A stretch of DNA of 64,000 nt from the NCBI RefSeq assembly GCF_029026145.1, contig NZ_CP119078.1, forward strand, positions 1,859,036 to 1,923,035, read 5' to 3'. Source of the stretch: Legionella cardiaca. GTDB taxonomy: Bacteria > Pseudomonadota > Gammaproteobacteria > Legionellales > Legionellaceae. This document shows, piece after piece, positions 26,877-35,540 of the stretch (position 1 is its first letter; each line of letters opens with the position of its first letter). Under the pieces are notes generated by a model. The model was not told the DNA's origin. It did not search any database and saw only the letters and a list, made by a program, of their open reading frames with translations. The position numbers and the translations under genes were made by a program.

Positions 26877-28463
26877 TTAACCTGCATATAATAAGTTGAT
26901 TTCAGACAATAAATTTTTTCCTGCCTGACCATCTAACTTTCCCCACAAGCCACTCTTTTCAATTTGTGCTGACTTGATCTTTTCATAAAAGTTATTTTGT
27001 TTCGTTAATTTTTCAAGAGTCAGAATAAACTCCTTTTTATCAAATAGAGTGAGAACTCCATCTAAATTTGCGTAATCATCGTATCGATAACGATACAAAT
27101 CATAATTAATTACAGGAATACCACAGGTAATAGCCATTCTGATGGTAGCGGAACTGACCGCCATATAAATTGCACTCAAAGGAATAACTTCAGCGATATC
27201 TCCGTAAAATATTTTTACAGGATACTCATTAATATAATCAACGCTGGAGGGCTTAATTCTGGGATGTAGGTTAATAACAATGTTGTATTGTTCACTATAT
27301 TTTGACAATTCACTTATTACAAATCGAACGGTTTCTTCAAAATCCTCAAATTCAATGAATTTTTTTCGGCTAGCACACTGATCAGGAGGTAAGGCGCACA
27401 AAATCATCGGCTTGTCGGATGTGAAATTAAGTGACTCATACAAGGCCTTACGATGGATTTCTGCCTGTTGTAATCTAAAGTAAAGATCATCATTACAGAG
27501 CGCTCCGGTAGCGCGCAAATGTTTTTCCTCAATGCCTGCCGTGACATAATAATCCTTCATAGCGTCACTTTCCAACGCTAAAAAATCAATATCACCACTA
27601 TTCAACAGCCAAGGATTTTTAGGAGTAATTTTTAACATTTCATGAAGCAGCACAATTTCTACCGGCAAAATCAATGGCCTTCCTTTATAGACATGAACCC
27701 AATGTGGAAAGGCGTCGGCACAAATTCGATTATAAACCTGCTCCAGGGAGCGAGAGGGGTCATCATAGAAAGCCTCCGCCCACTCCAATGTATTTGCAAT
27801 TGTAAATGGTACAATAATAGAAGGAATATTATATTTTCTACCAAAATAGACAAAAATTTGGGTGAAATAAAAAAGATTATGCTCCGGAAATACCATTAAT
27901 TTTATATTATGCTTTAATAAAAGGTCTGGTATTTGCGCACAATACTCACGGGCAGCTCGCGAAATAGCTGGCAAGAATTGGGGAAACCTCTTCCAAATTA
28001 ATCGATAGAATGCTAGTAAATATTTTGATGTGTTACTAGCTTTAAGACTCGGCTGTTGGAATCTATCCGCACTAAACTTTTTCCTTTTTTTCAGAGGTAA
28101 TAATTCTGCTTTGAATTTCTTTTTACTCTTAAACTTTAACTTATTTAATTTTAATGAAGGAAACGGCATCTTTAAATATTTAAAGATTTGTAAGAAAAAC
28201 AAACATTTTCTTATCCCAAAACGAAGGATTCTCAACCATAATTTTCGCTGGGGAGGCGTATAGGTTTTTTCAAAAAAAAGAATAACATCAATTCCTTCTG
28301 CCTCACAAAGGGCAATATCTTTTCTTGAGCCCTCATATTCCGCATCAAAAAAAACAATAGGTACATAACTATGATGCGCCTTCATTAAGCGGGCAACTCG
28401 TATTATTTCCTTAAAATGAGTAGAGATATGTACAAATAGTAAAGTATTTTTTGGTGTAGTCAT
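26877..28463 (-). CDS. HP-motif GT-B-like glycosyltransferase, paralogue 1
   Basis: This 528-residue protein has no clear database family that I can name, but it is related to the proteins at 41033-42472 and 49701-51443. Shared features in order are FPEHN..., a YNIPSIIVPFTIAN stretch, a PHWV segment, NPWLLNSG, TGALCNDD, INLHPRIKP and, at about residues 443-465, SSATIRMAITCGIPVINYDL. A His-Pro motif followed by a serine pair is the layout of bacterial polysialyltransferases and some Kdo transferases, which use CMP-sugars. It is the third gene of the wzm-wzt operon. CMP-nonulosonate transferase is the best guess; CDP-glycerol-type transferases are an alternative. Confidence 0.65.
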   Translation of the reverse strand: MTTPKNTLLFVHISTHFKEIIRVARLMKAHHSYVPIVFFDAEYEGSRKDIALCEAEGIDVILFFEKTYTPPQRKLWLRILRFGIRKCLFFLQIFKYLKMPFPSLKLNKLKFKSKKKFKAELLPLKKRKKFSADRFQQPSLKASNTSKYLLAFYRLIWKRFPQFLPAISRAAREYCAQIPDLLLKHNIKLMVFPEHNLFYFTQIFVYFGRKYNIPSIIVPFTIANTLEWAEAFYDDPSRSLEQVYNRICADAFPHWVHVYKGRPLILPVEIVLLHEMLKITPKNPWLLNSGDIDFLALESDAMKDYYVTAGIEEKHLRATGALCNDDLYFRLQQAEIHRKALYESLNFTSDKPMILCALPPDQCASRKKFIEFEDFEETVRFVISELSKYSEQYNIVINLHPRIKPSSVDYINEYPVKIFYGDIAEVIPLSAIYMAVSSATIRMAITCGIPVINYDLYRYRYDDYANLDGVLTLFDKKEFILTLEKLTKQNNFYEKIKSAQIEKSGLWGKLDGQAGKNLLSEINLLYAG

Positions 28464-28493
28464 AACTGCAATGAGTCATCCAATAATTAGCAA

Positions 28494-29978
28494 TTATTTA
28501 GAAATTTCATTAAGAAGCTCTGCTTCTTTCAAGATATCTCCAATTCCATTTTGGGGGATAATTTTCCAAGCCAGTTTAGGACGTAACATACCCTCAGGCC
28601 AGGAGCCCTCCCAATTTGAACGAGCACCAATAGGTAAATGATCTTCAATAATCTTCATAGTCAAGCAGTCCATCTGGGCAATACCAGGCTCGACCGCACC
28701 TGTCTCTATAATGTAAATTGAGATATTGAACTGGCCTTCATTCAAAAGCTCTTTAGGGATAATTACTTCCTCATGATAAAGACCTGATTGGCGCTCAGCA
28801 TTATTCGAGGTGAAGCAGGCATTATCCATACAAGAAAATAATCTTAGACCACTAGATGACATTAAATCCATTCTAATAGTAAATTTTGCATGCGGACTTA
28901 ATACATCAAACTTAATTTGTAAATGAATATTTTCATTTACCGTAAATTTTTCCTGGATTTTTCCATCCTCACCTTTTAACCTACAGGACAACAACCTCAC
29001 AACATTAGGAATTTGTATTGAATCTAATTCCCAGTTTTGTTCCGCACGAAGCGAACATTTTGGTTGCGTTTCAATAACATTAACCGGATGAACAGATGGT
29101 GGAAGAACAGGAATAGGCTCTTCTGTAACCTGATTGGCGAGATCAATCAGATTACTTTCATTTGATTCTAAATCATTTGTGACAATGATATCTTTAATCG
29201 TGGCGATTTTTCCATGGGATATTTCGATTGTTTTCTTGCAAATGGATTCGATAGATTTCATGTCATGGCTTACAAAAATAACTGAACGTCCATCGTTAGC
29301 CACTTCCAACATTTTTTCTTTACATTTCTTTTGAAAATCCGCGTCTCCTACAGCTAGAACTTCATCGATCAGTAAAATTTCTGATTCAAGGAAGGCCGCG
29401 ACAGAAAAAGCAAGACGCATATACATCCCTGATGAATAACGCTTAACAGGGGTATCTATTTGAGTGCCAAGTTCAGAAAACTCAAGAATATCGCTAAAAC
29501 GCTGATTAATCTGTTTTCTCGTCAATCCATTGATAGCAGCATTTAAATAAACATTTTCTCGTCCGGTTAATTCTGGATGAAAACCTGTGCCGACTTCCAG
29601 TAGACTAATTAAGTGACCTCTATAGCGAAACTCACCGTAAGTAGGCGCGGTAATTCTTGATAAAATTTTTAATAATGTGCTTTTACCAGAACCATTTTGA
29701 CCAATAAGACCAATTCTTTCGCCAGGCTTTATCTCAAAATCGATGTCTTTTAACGCCCAAAAATACCCAGGGGAAAGTCCTTCAGTTTGGGCTTCCGAGA
29801 CAACAACTTTTTCAGATTTCTTTGTTATGTCCTCTTCTACTTGAACATTATCTTTTCTCTTTCCAAAAACCGTTTTAACTTTTTTTGAGAGCTGTTCATA
29901 GATAGTTCCATGATGAGTTGCACCAGCGCCTAAACGATATACCTTACTTAAGTTCTCAACCTTTAATATCCAGTTCAT
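28494..29978 (-). CDS. wzt: Polysaccharide ABC transporter ATP-binding protein with C-terminal carbohydrate domain
   Basis: Wzt drives export of a completed lipid-linked glycan through Wzm. The 494-residue protein has an ABC domain with Walker A GQNGSGKST (93-101), the signature YSSGMYMRLAF and Walker B ILLIDEVLAVGD. From about residue 300 to 470 follows a beta-rich Wzt_C-like domain, which in other systems recognises the capped glycan end. An approximately 50-residue insert before Walker A (20-70) holds the THHGTIYEQL element seen in O-antigen Wzt proteins. Its ATG overlaps the wzm stop (ATGA). Confidence 0.95.
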   Translation of the reverse strand: MNWILKVENLSKVYRLGAGATHHGTIYEQLSKKVKTVFGKRKDNVQVEEDITKKSEKVVVSEAQTEGLSPGYFWALKDIDFEIKPGERIGLIGQNGSGKSTLLKILSRITAPTYGEFRYRGHLISLLEVGTGFHPELTGRENVYLNAAINGLTRKQINQRFSDILEFSELGTQIDTPVKRYSSGMYMRLAFSVAAFLESEILLIDEVLAVGDADFQKKCKEKMLEVANDGRSVIFVSHDMKSIESICKKTIEISHGKIATIKDIIVTNDLESNESNLIDLANQVTEEPIPVLPPSVHPVNVIETQPKCSLRAEQNWELDSIQIPNVVRLLSCRLKGEDGKIQEKFTVNENIHLQIKFDVLSPHAKFTIRMDLMSSSGLRLFSCMDNACFTSNNAERQSGLYHEEVIIPKELLNEGQFNISIYIIETGAVEPGIAQMDCLTMKIIEDHLPIGARSNWEGSWPEGMLRPKLAWKIIPQNGIGDILKEAELLNEISK

Positions 29979-30811
29979 AATGCATCTACTATAGATTGTT
30001 CATGTTTTCTGAAAAAAGTAAATCCAATCACAAATATCAAAATCGCAGCTGAAAATCCAAAAACAAACTGCTCTGGATTTGGCCACCCTCCTTTCAACGC
30101 ATCACGGTAGGCACAGATAATCATACTCATGGGATTAAATTCATACCATAAACGTAACCAGGATGGAGAAGCAGAAACAGGGTATAAAACCGGGTTGGCA
30201 AAATAATAAAATTGCAAGGCTAGTGGAACAAACAATCTAATATCGCGGTAACGCGCGCTAAACGGTGCAAGAAGCAATCCCAAACCCATTGCATACATGC
30301 ATTGAATCAATAATAAAAGAGGAAAAAGGATAAACAAATGATAATTAAAAAGGCCATAAATTAGGGCACATATTACTATTAATCCGAACCCTATCAAATA
30401 ATCAATCGCTGCAGATAGCGTATAAGTACCACTTAACAATAATCTGGGGAAGTAAATTTTATTGACTAAGCCGGCATTTCCTTCTACAGCTCCCATGCTC
30501 ATGTTAATCATAGCCATGAATCCATACCAGGGTATAATGGCTACAAGATAAAATAATAGGTAAGGCAATCCATCTGTTGGGATCTTAATCATAAAGCCAA
30601 AAACAAAGGTAAATACCCCAACCGTAATAAGTGGTGACAAAATTAACCAACCAAAACCTAAGACAGTTTGTGAATATCGGACTTTAATATCTCTTGCGGT
30701 AAATACCCAAAGAAGCATTCGATACTGCCATAGATCCTTCAGGTAAGTTTTCAAAGGTTGGATATCACCGGCTTTAATTACTGTTTCCTTTAGCAACTTC
30801 TCTTCACTCAT
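29975..30811 (-). CDS. wzm: Polysaccharide ABC transporter permease
   Basis: Wzm forms the membrane channel of the O-polysaccharide ABC exporter. The 278-residue protein has six membrane spans, with the ABC-2 motif WQYRMLLWVFTARDIKVRYSQ (shown in part: ARDIKVRYSQTVLG) before TM1. I use the ATG at 30811 because AGGA lies 9 nt before it; an in-frame ATG four codons upstream is less well placed. The protein overlaps wzt by 4 nt. Together with wzt it provides a second export route besides wzx/wzy. Confidence 0.94.
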   Translation of the reverse strand: MSEEKLLKETVIKAGDIQPLKTYLKDLWQYRMLLWVFTARDIKVRYSQTVLGFGWLILSPLITVGVFTFVFGFMIKIPTDGLPYLLFYLVAIIPWYGFMAMINMSMGAVEGNAGLVNKIYFPRLLLSGTYTLSAAIDYLIGFGLIVICALIYGLFNYHLFILFPLLLLIQCMYAMGLGLLLAPFSARYRDIRLFVPLALQFYYFANPVLYPVSASPSWLRLWYEFNPMSMIICAYRDALKGGWPNPEQFVFGFSAAILIFVIGFTFFRKHEQSIVDAL

Positions 30812-31107
30812 AATGATAAACATCCTAGAACAACTTTAATTACATCAAAAAACCCATTCAATAACGAATGACCCTATCTCCGTTTTTGATAACCTTTAAG
30901 CTATAACTAATGGAAAGCATTATTTAAAAGCAAAAAATCCTTCCTTAAACTTCCACGTACTTCTTTGCTTTATTAGTTTGCGTATTGTATGACTTTAACT
31001 ATTTAATCACAAGTTCAAATTTTGCCAGCTATATCAAATGTCTGTCTTTTTAAATACATTAAATTAACTGCTTAATTTTTTAATGAAACATTCACGCTCT
31101 TGGAGAA

Positions 31108-31806
31108 TCATGGAAGAGTTTCTTCTTTTAATTCAACCAATTTCTCAACCAAAGCCCAATCCAAGACCGTATCCACATCTATTCCTTCGCTAGTTTTAGC
31201 GACAATAAGCGCCTTTGTTGGCGAGCTATAAAACGACTTGTTTGTCATTATTTGCTCAGTACTTGCTATATAAACTGAACCGTTTAGTTTATATAGAGGA
31301 GACGTTTCCTCGGGAATTAAACTATTATTGAATAGTTCACTTGGGCTTAAATTGCCATTCGTATCAATAGTTCTATACCAAGATGGCTTCATCGCGACGG
31401 AATTAACCGACACAACACTTAAACCAGAGGCAATATGCATTTCAACAGCCTGTTTTATTGTATCTGGTTTACGAAAAGGGGACGTCGGTTGAAGCAACAA
31501 TACACTATCAAAATTAATATTCATTGACTGATAGCGTTCCAGCATATCGATGACTGCATAAATAACATCGGATGAATCTTCAGCTAAACTTTCTGGTCTT
31601 AGCCAAGGTACGCTGGCACCGTATTGCAAAGAGATATCTGCTATTTCCTGGGAATCCGTAGAGACTACGATTTGGTTGCAGCAAGCAGCTTTCTGCGCAG
31701 CCATGATGGTATAAGCAATTAATGGTTTCCCGTCAAGTAATCTCACATTTTTACCTGGTAATCGTTTGGACCCAGCTCTTGCTGGTATAATTGCTAAGAT
31801 CTTCAC
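31108..31806 (-). CDS. CMP-nonulosonate (sialic/legionaminic acid) cytidylyltransferase, paralogue of neuA
   Basis: This enzyme activates a nonulosonic acid with CTP. The 232-residue protein opens with LAIIPARAGSKRLPGKNV, the P-loop-like mononucleotide-binding motif, followed by VVSTDSQEIAD, LLLQPTSPFR and the C-terminal IDVDTVLDW. By eye more than half of its residues match the neuA at 62751-63452 along the whole length, so the two are recent paralogues. It uses a GTG start with GGGAAA upstream. It stands alone, with about 300 bp and 200 bp gaps on either side, so it may be a duplicated and relocated copy. Confidence 0.92.
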   Translation of the reverse strand: MKILAIIPARAGSKRLPGKNVRLLDGKPLIAYTIMAAQKAACCNQIVVSTDSQEIADISLQYGASVPWLRPESLAEDSSDVIYAVIDMLERYQSMNINFDSVLLLQPTSPFRKPDTIKQAVEMHIASGLSVVSVNSVAMKPSWYRTIDTNGNLSPSELFNNSLIPEETSPLYKLNGSVYIASTEQIMTNKSFYSSPTKALIVAKTSEGIDVDTVLDWALVEKLVELKEETLP

Positions 31807-32006
31807 TTATAGAATTTCCCAAATTTGCCTTGATAAGATACATTTATCATATCCAACAACCTAGCTTATTTCTAAGAGTTAACATTCGAAGTAAAGTAGA
31901 ATACTTGCTTCTAATGTCCATCACAAGCTACTTATTAAGTAGATGACATCATATTTATTACTCCTCAGGATTATAAAAGTTAGCAAAATCTGCTATTTGA
32001 TTTAAC

Positions 32007-32975
32007 TTATGGAGTTAATTGCTTAGACATCCAATTAGCTAAAAAGCGATGTCCCTCCTCATTAAAATGTGAAAGATTCAAAAAAATTTTCTCATTTTCT
32101 TGTATGCCCAAATTCAAGCAATGGGCTTTAGAAAATTGCTTACAAATCAAGTTAATATCATTAATTTGCTTTTCCAGATCCACTAGTTTAAATCCATTCT
32201 GAAGAATGCCCTCTTTATAAATTGGAGAAACAAAGAAATAGACATGTTTTGCCACATCCGATGCCAAGGATAGGATGCTAGTGAGCTCACTTGTGTAGAT
32301 TGGAAATTTTTTCTTAAATTGTTCATATGATTCGACGTAATTCTCCGGTAAAGAGAGAAACTGGTATATATGCTCGCTTTGTGTGCCGAAAGCGTAACGG
32401 TCGCCAAGCTCAAGATTAAGAATAGAATCCATACCGTGAGGGTAGAATAAATAAAATGAGGAGAAAGAAGTAATCAAGGAATCTATTGTTAATGGGTTAT
32501 CGGCGGCTATGGGGATCTCTGATTTTGTAATCACAAAATTACTAGAGGTAAAATTGAAAAGATTGACTTCAATAATCAACGTATCTACAAACAATTTTTT
32601 TGACTTTAAAAACTTAAGATTTGCAAGCATCAGATCTCCTGAATCACCAATTATAGAGGCATTCAGTATTGAATAACTTTTCATTTTTTTTCTGAGATAG
32701 TTTGTAAAGTTATTGTCTAGGGTCAATCCATATCCATAAGAGAAAGATGAGCCTAAAATTAGTAATATAGGCTTAGTACTTCCTCTTATTTTTTCAGTTA
32801 AATAGGCACTTGAAAATCGATATCTTTCCTTACCCTCGTAATTGCGAATATTTGGCATAAAGCCATCATAAATATAAGACGTAACCAATCCAAGAATATA
32901 ACTATAGCCGATATGCGTAAGTATTAAGCCACCTAAAATTGCCAGCAAATATTTATTGTATATCTTTTTAAACAT
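32007..32975 (-). CDS. SGNH/GDSL-like acyltransferase or esterase, membrane anchored
   Basis: A single N-terminal membrane span (about 8-30) would anchor this 322-residue protein with its domain in the periplasm. LLILGSSFSYGYGL (about 70-83) is the GDSL block with the nucleophilic Ser, and HFNEEGH near the end (about 305-311) gives the His. In SGNH enzymes the His is preceded by Asp at minus three; here it reads N-L-S-H, an Asn. The gene immediately follows the remnant of an MBOAT gene and in MBOAT/SGNH pairs would finish O-acetylation of a glycan. With its partner broken and the Asp missing, activity is doubtful. Confidence 0.75.
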   Translation of the reverse strand: MFKKIYNKYLLAILGGLILTHIGYSYILGLVTSYIYDGFMPNIRNYEGKERYRFSSAYLTEKIRGSTKPILLILGSSFSYGYGLTLDNNFTNYLRKKMKSYSILNASIIGDSGDLMLANLKFLKSKKLFVDTLIIEVNLFNFTSSNFVITKSEIPIAADNPLTIDSLITSFSSFYLFYPHGMDSILNLELGDRYAFGTQSEHIYQFLSLPENYVESYEQFKKKFPIYTSELTSILSLASDVAKHVYFFVSPIYKEGILQNGFKLVDLEKQINDINLICKQFSKAHCLNLGIQENEKIFLNLSHFNEEGHRFLANWMSKQLTP

Positions 32976-32994
32976 ATTGCAGTTTTCAACTAAA

Positions 32995-33207
32995 TTAAAA
33001 ATTTAAAATTAAGGAGTTGTAGACATACTTGAGATGGCTAGATAAAGAGCCCTTGGTTAATTCTAAAAAAGTCTGAGTTGAATTCATTAGCATGATGGTA
33101 TTCGGTACGGCCAAACTAAGAGTCAGGCAAACAATTAGGAACATACCAAAAGATATATAATTTAGCTCAAGGAAGAACAATAAAAAAAGATATGAATTAA
33201 AAAACAT
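32995..33207 (-). pseudogene. Remnant of an MBOAT O-acyltransferase gene (internally deleted)
   Basis: The 70-codon frame joins what look like the two ends of an MBOAT gene. Its N-terminus MFFNSYLFLLFFL matches MLFNSYSFLFCFLP of the intact MBOAT at 55716-57188. Starting at residue 14, ELNYISFGMFLIVCLTLSL aligns with DLSYLLLLLLVSGCIVFF, followed by the conserved PNT and a C-terminus ending in NF versus KF. The roughly 400 residues between, including the catalytic His segment, are missing. It lies directly upstream of an SGNH gene, as in an MBOAT/SGNH pair. The frame may still yield a short membrane peptide. This is my alignment by eye. Confidence 0.65.
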
Positions 33208-33355
33208 TCTGATCAGTCCCTGACATGGAGAATAGCCGGCAGTGTAGTTTGTATCTACCTGTTTTACAATAGTCCTCGCAATCGATGATACAGCAGTAGA
33301 TTTAAATATTAAGCTCGGATAAAATGCGCCTCACACTTTCTGATATTCCAAGCGT

Positions 33356-34327
33356 ATGACAAAAATAATAATTATTGGTGCTGGTCAATTAGGCAGTCGA
33401 CATTTACAGTCTCTTAATCTCCTTAATAAAGAACTTGATATTACAGTTATTGATCCAAGCATAAGTTCATTAGAGACAGCGCGTTCACGATTTGAAGCAA
33501 CCATAAAAGATACTAAACACCAAATCAACTACCAACAAGAGTTAAATACAAAAGGTGCAATTGATATTGCTATTGTTGCGAGCACAGCTCAAAGTAGACG
33601 AATGATTATCGAAAAACTGCTCAATGAGCATAGTTCTGTTAAGCATTTGGTTTTAGAGAAATTATTATTTACTCAAGAACAAGATTATTACGATATCGCT
33701 CAATTACTTTCAAAGCATCAAACCAAAACTTGGGTTAACTGCACGATGCGTATGATGCCCTATTATCAAAATCTCCCCAATTTATTTCATAAGCAAGTTA
33801 TTCAATACCATGTAACTGGCAGTCAGTATGGCTTAATTACAAATGCGATTCATTATTTAGATCATTTAGCTTACATAACCGGAATAAATAAATTTGAGTT
33901 AGATACTCGCTATTTGGATAAACAAATTATCGAAAGCAAAAGACCCGGTTATTATGAAGTTACCGGAACATTAATCGCACGATTTGAAAATGGTAGCCTC
34001 GCTTTTTTGCATAGTGATAAAGCTGGTATGGCACCTATTCAAATTGAAATTTTCAATGAGAAATATCGTATTATTTCAAGAGAATGGGAACAGCAAGCCT
34101 GGCAAACAAGCTTAAACAATGATTGGAAATGGGAAGAGGTAGAAGCAGCAATCCCCTTTCAAAGTACGTTAACAGCTGAATTAGTAAATTCCTTGCTCGA
34201 ACAAAACCAATGCTCATTAACTGATTATGAAACCTCAATGCAGATACATTTACAATTACTAAATCCGCTAAAGTCATTTTTAACAGAATGCGGTTTCCAC
34301 AGTGAGGTCAGTTATCCATTTACTTAA
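33356..34327 (+). CDS. Gfo/Idh/MocA-family oxidoreductase
   Basis: This 323-residue NAD(P)-dependent oxidoreductase has an N-terminal Rossmann domain with IIIGAGQLGSRHLQSL (about 5-20), and a segment with VLEKLLF where the family usually has EKP. A C-terminal alpha/beta domain follows. Such enzymes oxidise or reduce sugar hydroxyls, for example in modified amino sugars. It opens a plus-strand gene group followed by a polysialyltransferase-like gene. The usual Lys-Pro of the EKP motif reads EKLL, so catalysis may differ. No Shine-Dalgarno is evident. Confidence 0.82.
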   Translation: MTKIIIIGAGQLGSRHLQSLNLLNKELDITVIDPSISSLETARSRFEATIKDTKHQINYQQELNTKGAIDIAIVASTAQSRRMIIEKLLNEHSSVKHLVLEKLLFTQEQDYYDIAQLLSKHQTKTWVNCTMRMMPYYQNLPNLFHKQVIQYHVTGSQYGLITNAIHYLDHLAYITGINKFELDTRYLDKQIIESKRPGYYEVTGTLIARFENGSLAFLHSDKAGMAPIQIEIFNEKYRIISREWEQQAWQTSLNNDWKWEEVEAAIPFQSTLTAELVNSLLEQNQCSLTDYETSMQIHLQLLNPLKSFLTECGFHSEVSYPFT

Positions 34328-34370
34328 AATTGATAGTTAGCTTGTTAAATCTTCTTTTGAAATAGGACCT

Positions 34371-35540
34371 ATGACAACATACTCATTGATAAGTATTGAT
34401 CATGTTAATCAATTAATCCCTGCGCTTGCAGCTTTAAAGCACTTTAATGCTAGAGAAAATATCTCTAGCAGGCGAGTGCTGATTTTTACCAAACCTCATT
34501 TGTATTTTAGCGACACTACCCTTAATCAGATTAGAGCCTTATTACGGAACGAGTCCTCCTGCACCCTCATTGTAGGCAATACGTTGTTCAAAGATTTAAA
34601 ACTTCTCAATAATATGCCCGTTCTTTTGCGCGCCAAATTTTTGCTCAAAAAATTAAAAGACTACCCTATTACTGAAATTTTTTTTTCGCATGATATAAGT
34701 AGTGATTTTTGGAACCAAACTCTGATGCATGCCTTTCCTGAAGCAAATAGAATTTGTTATGGAGATGCTCTTGGGCTAGTTTATAGTCAACACCATTTCA
34801 CGCAGCTGATGTATAGCATTAGAATAAACAATAAAATTTTATTAACCAATTTACTTGCTCGTCTGAAACGACGATTTATTTATCCGAACAAAAAAAATCA
34901 GTTACTAGCTAATCGAGCAATTTTGGCGATTCCTTGTGATCCAGGAAAGGATTTTTTAAATCAGTGTGAACTATCCATTGTTAGTCAGCAGGAGCTTCAA
35001 GACTGTGTGAAACAATTATCTGACTCTTTACCAGATTTTAAAGTACACATGAAAGAATTAATTCTTCAGAGTCAAAAACCTTGTTTTCTTTTAATGCCGA
35101 GTAACTTTACAGAATCAAAATTAACGACGCTTGAAAATGAGATTGCTCTTTACCAGGATATCTTAAGTACTCATACACCTGAAGAAAGCAGAATCATCAT
35201 CAAACCTCACCCTGCCCACAACCCCAATTTTTTACAAGAAATAGTTCGAGTTTTGAAGAGGAACTACGATGTTCATTTAGTCGATGGTCAATATTATCAT
35301 TTACCAATAGAGCTTGCAGAAAGTTTAATTCAAGGATGTGAGATATTATCTGTATCTTACTCTTCTGTTTCTATTCCTTACATCTATAATAAGCCGGTCA
35401 AGCATGTATTAACGCAAAAAATGATAGAAGACTATTTCTCAAAAGAGAAAATGCATTGGTTTATTGAAAGTAATAATCTTTATTTAAGGATGATTGCAGC
35501 CCTCAAAGATTGGAATCGCACCCATGCATTATCAATTTAG
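34371..35540 (+). CDS. Polysialyltransferase-like glycosyltransferase
   Basis: The 389-residue protein has the traits of the bacterial polysialyltransferase/CMP-sugar transferase group. These are an acidic-gly segment YGDALGLVY (about 123-131), IIKPHPAHN (about 279-287) with the diagnostic HP motif, and SVSYSSVSIPYIYN (about 325-338) with the paired serines. There is no signal peptide. It would transfer a nonulosonic acid from CMP to a glycan at the cytoplasmic face. It sits between an oxidoreductase and two GT2 genes, with CMP-sugar synthesis genes 2 kb downstream. AGGA stands just before its ATG. Which nonulosonate is used is unknown. Confidence 0.75.
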   Translation: MTTYSLISIDHVNQLIPALAALKHFNARENISSRRVLIFTKPHLYFSDTTLNQIRALLRNESSCTLIVGNTLFKDLKLLNNMPVLLRAKFLLKKLKDYPITEIFFSHDISSDFWNQTLMHAFPEANRICYGDALGLVYSQHHFTQLMYSIRINNKILLTNLLARLKRRFIYPNKKNQLLANRAILAIPCDPGKDFLNQCELSIVSQQELQDCVKQLSDSLPDFKVHMKELILQSQKPCFLLMPSNFTESKLTTLENEIALYQDILSTHTPEESRIIIKPHPAHNPNFLQEIVRVLKRNYDVHLVDGQYYHLPIELAESLIQGCEILSVSYSSVSIPYIYNKPVKHVLTQKMIEDYFSKEKMHWFIESNNLYLRMIAALKDWNRTHALSI

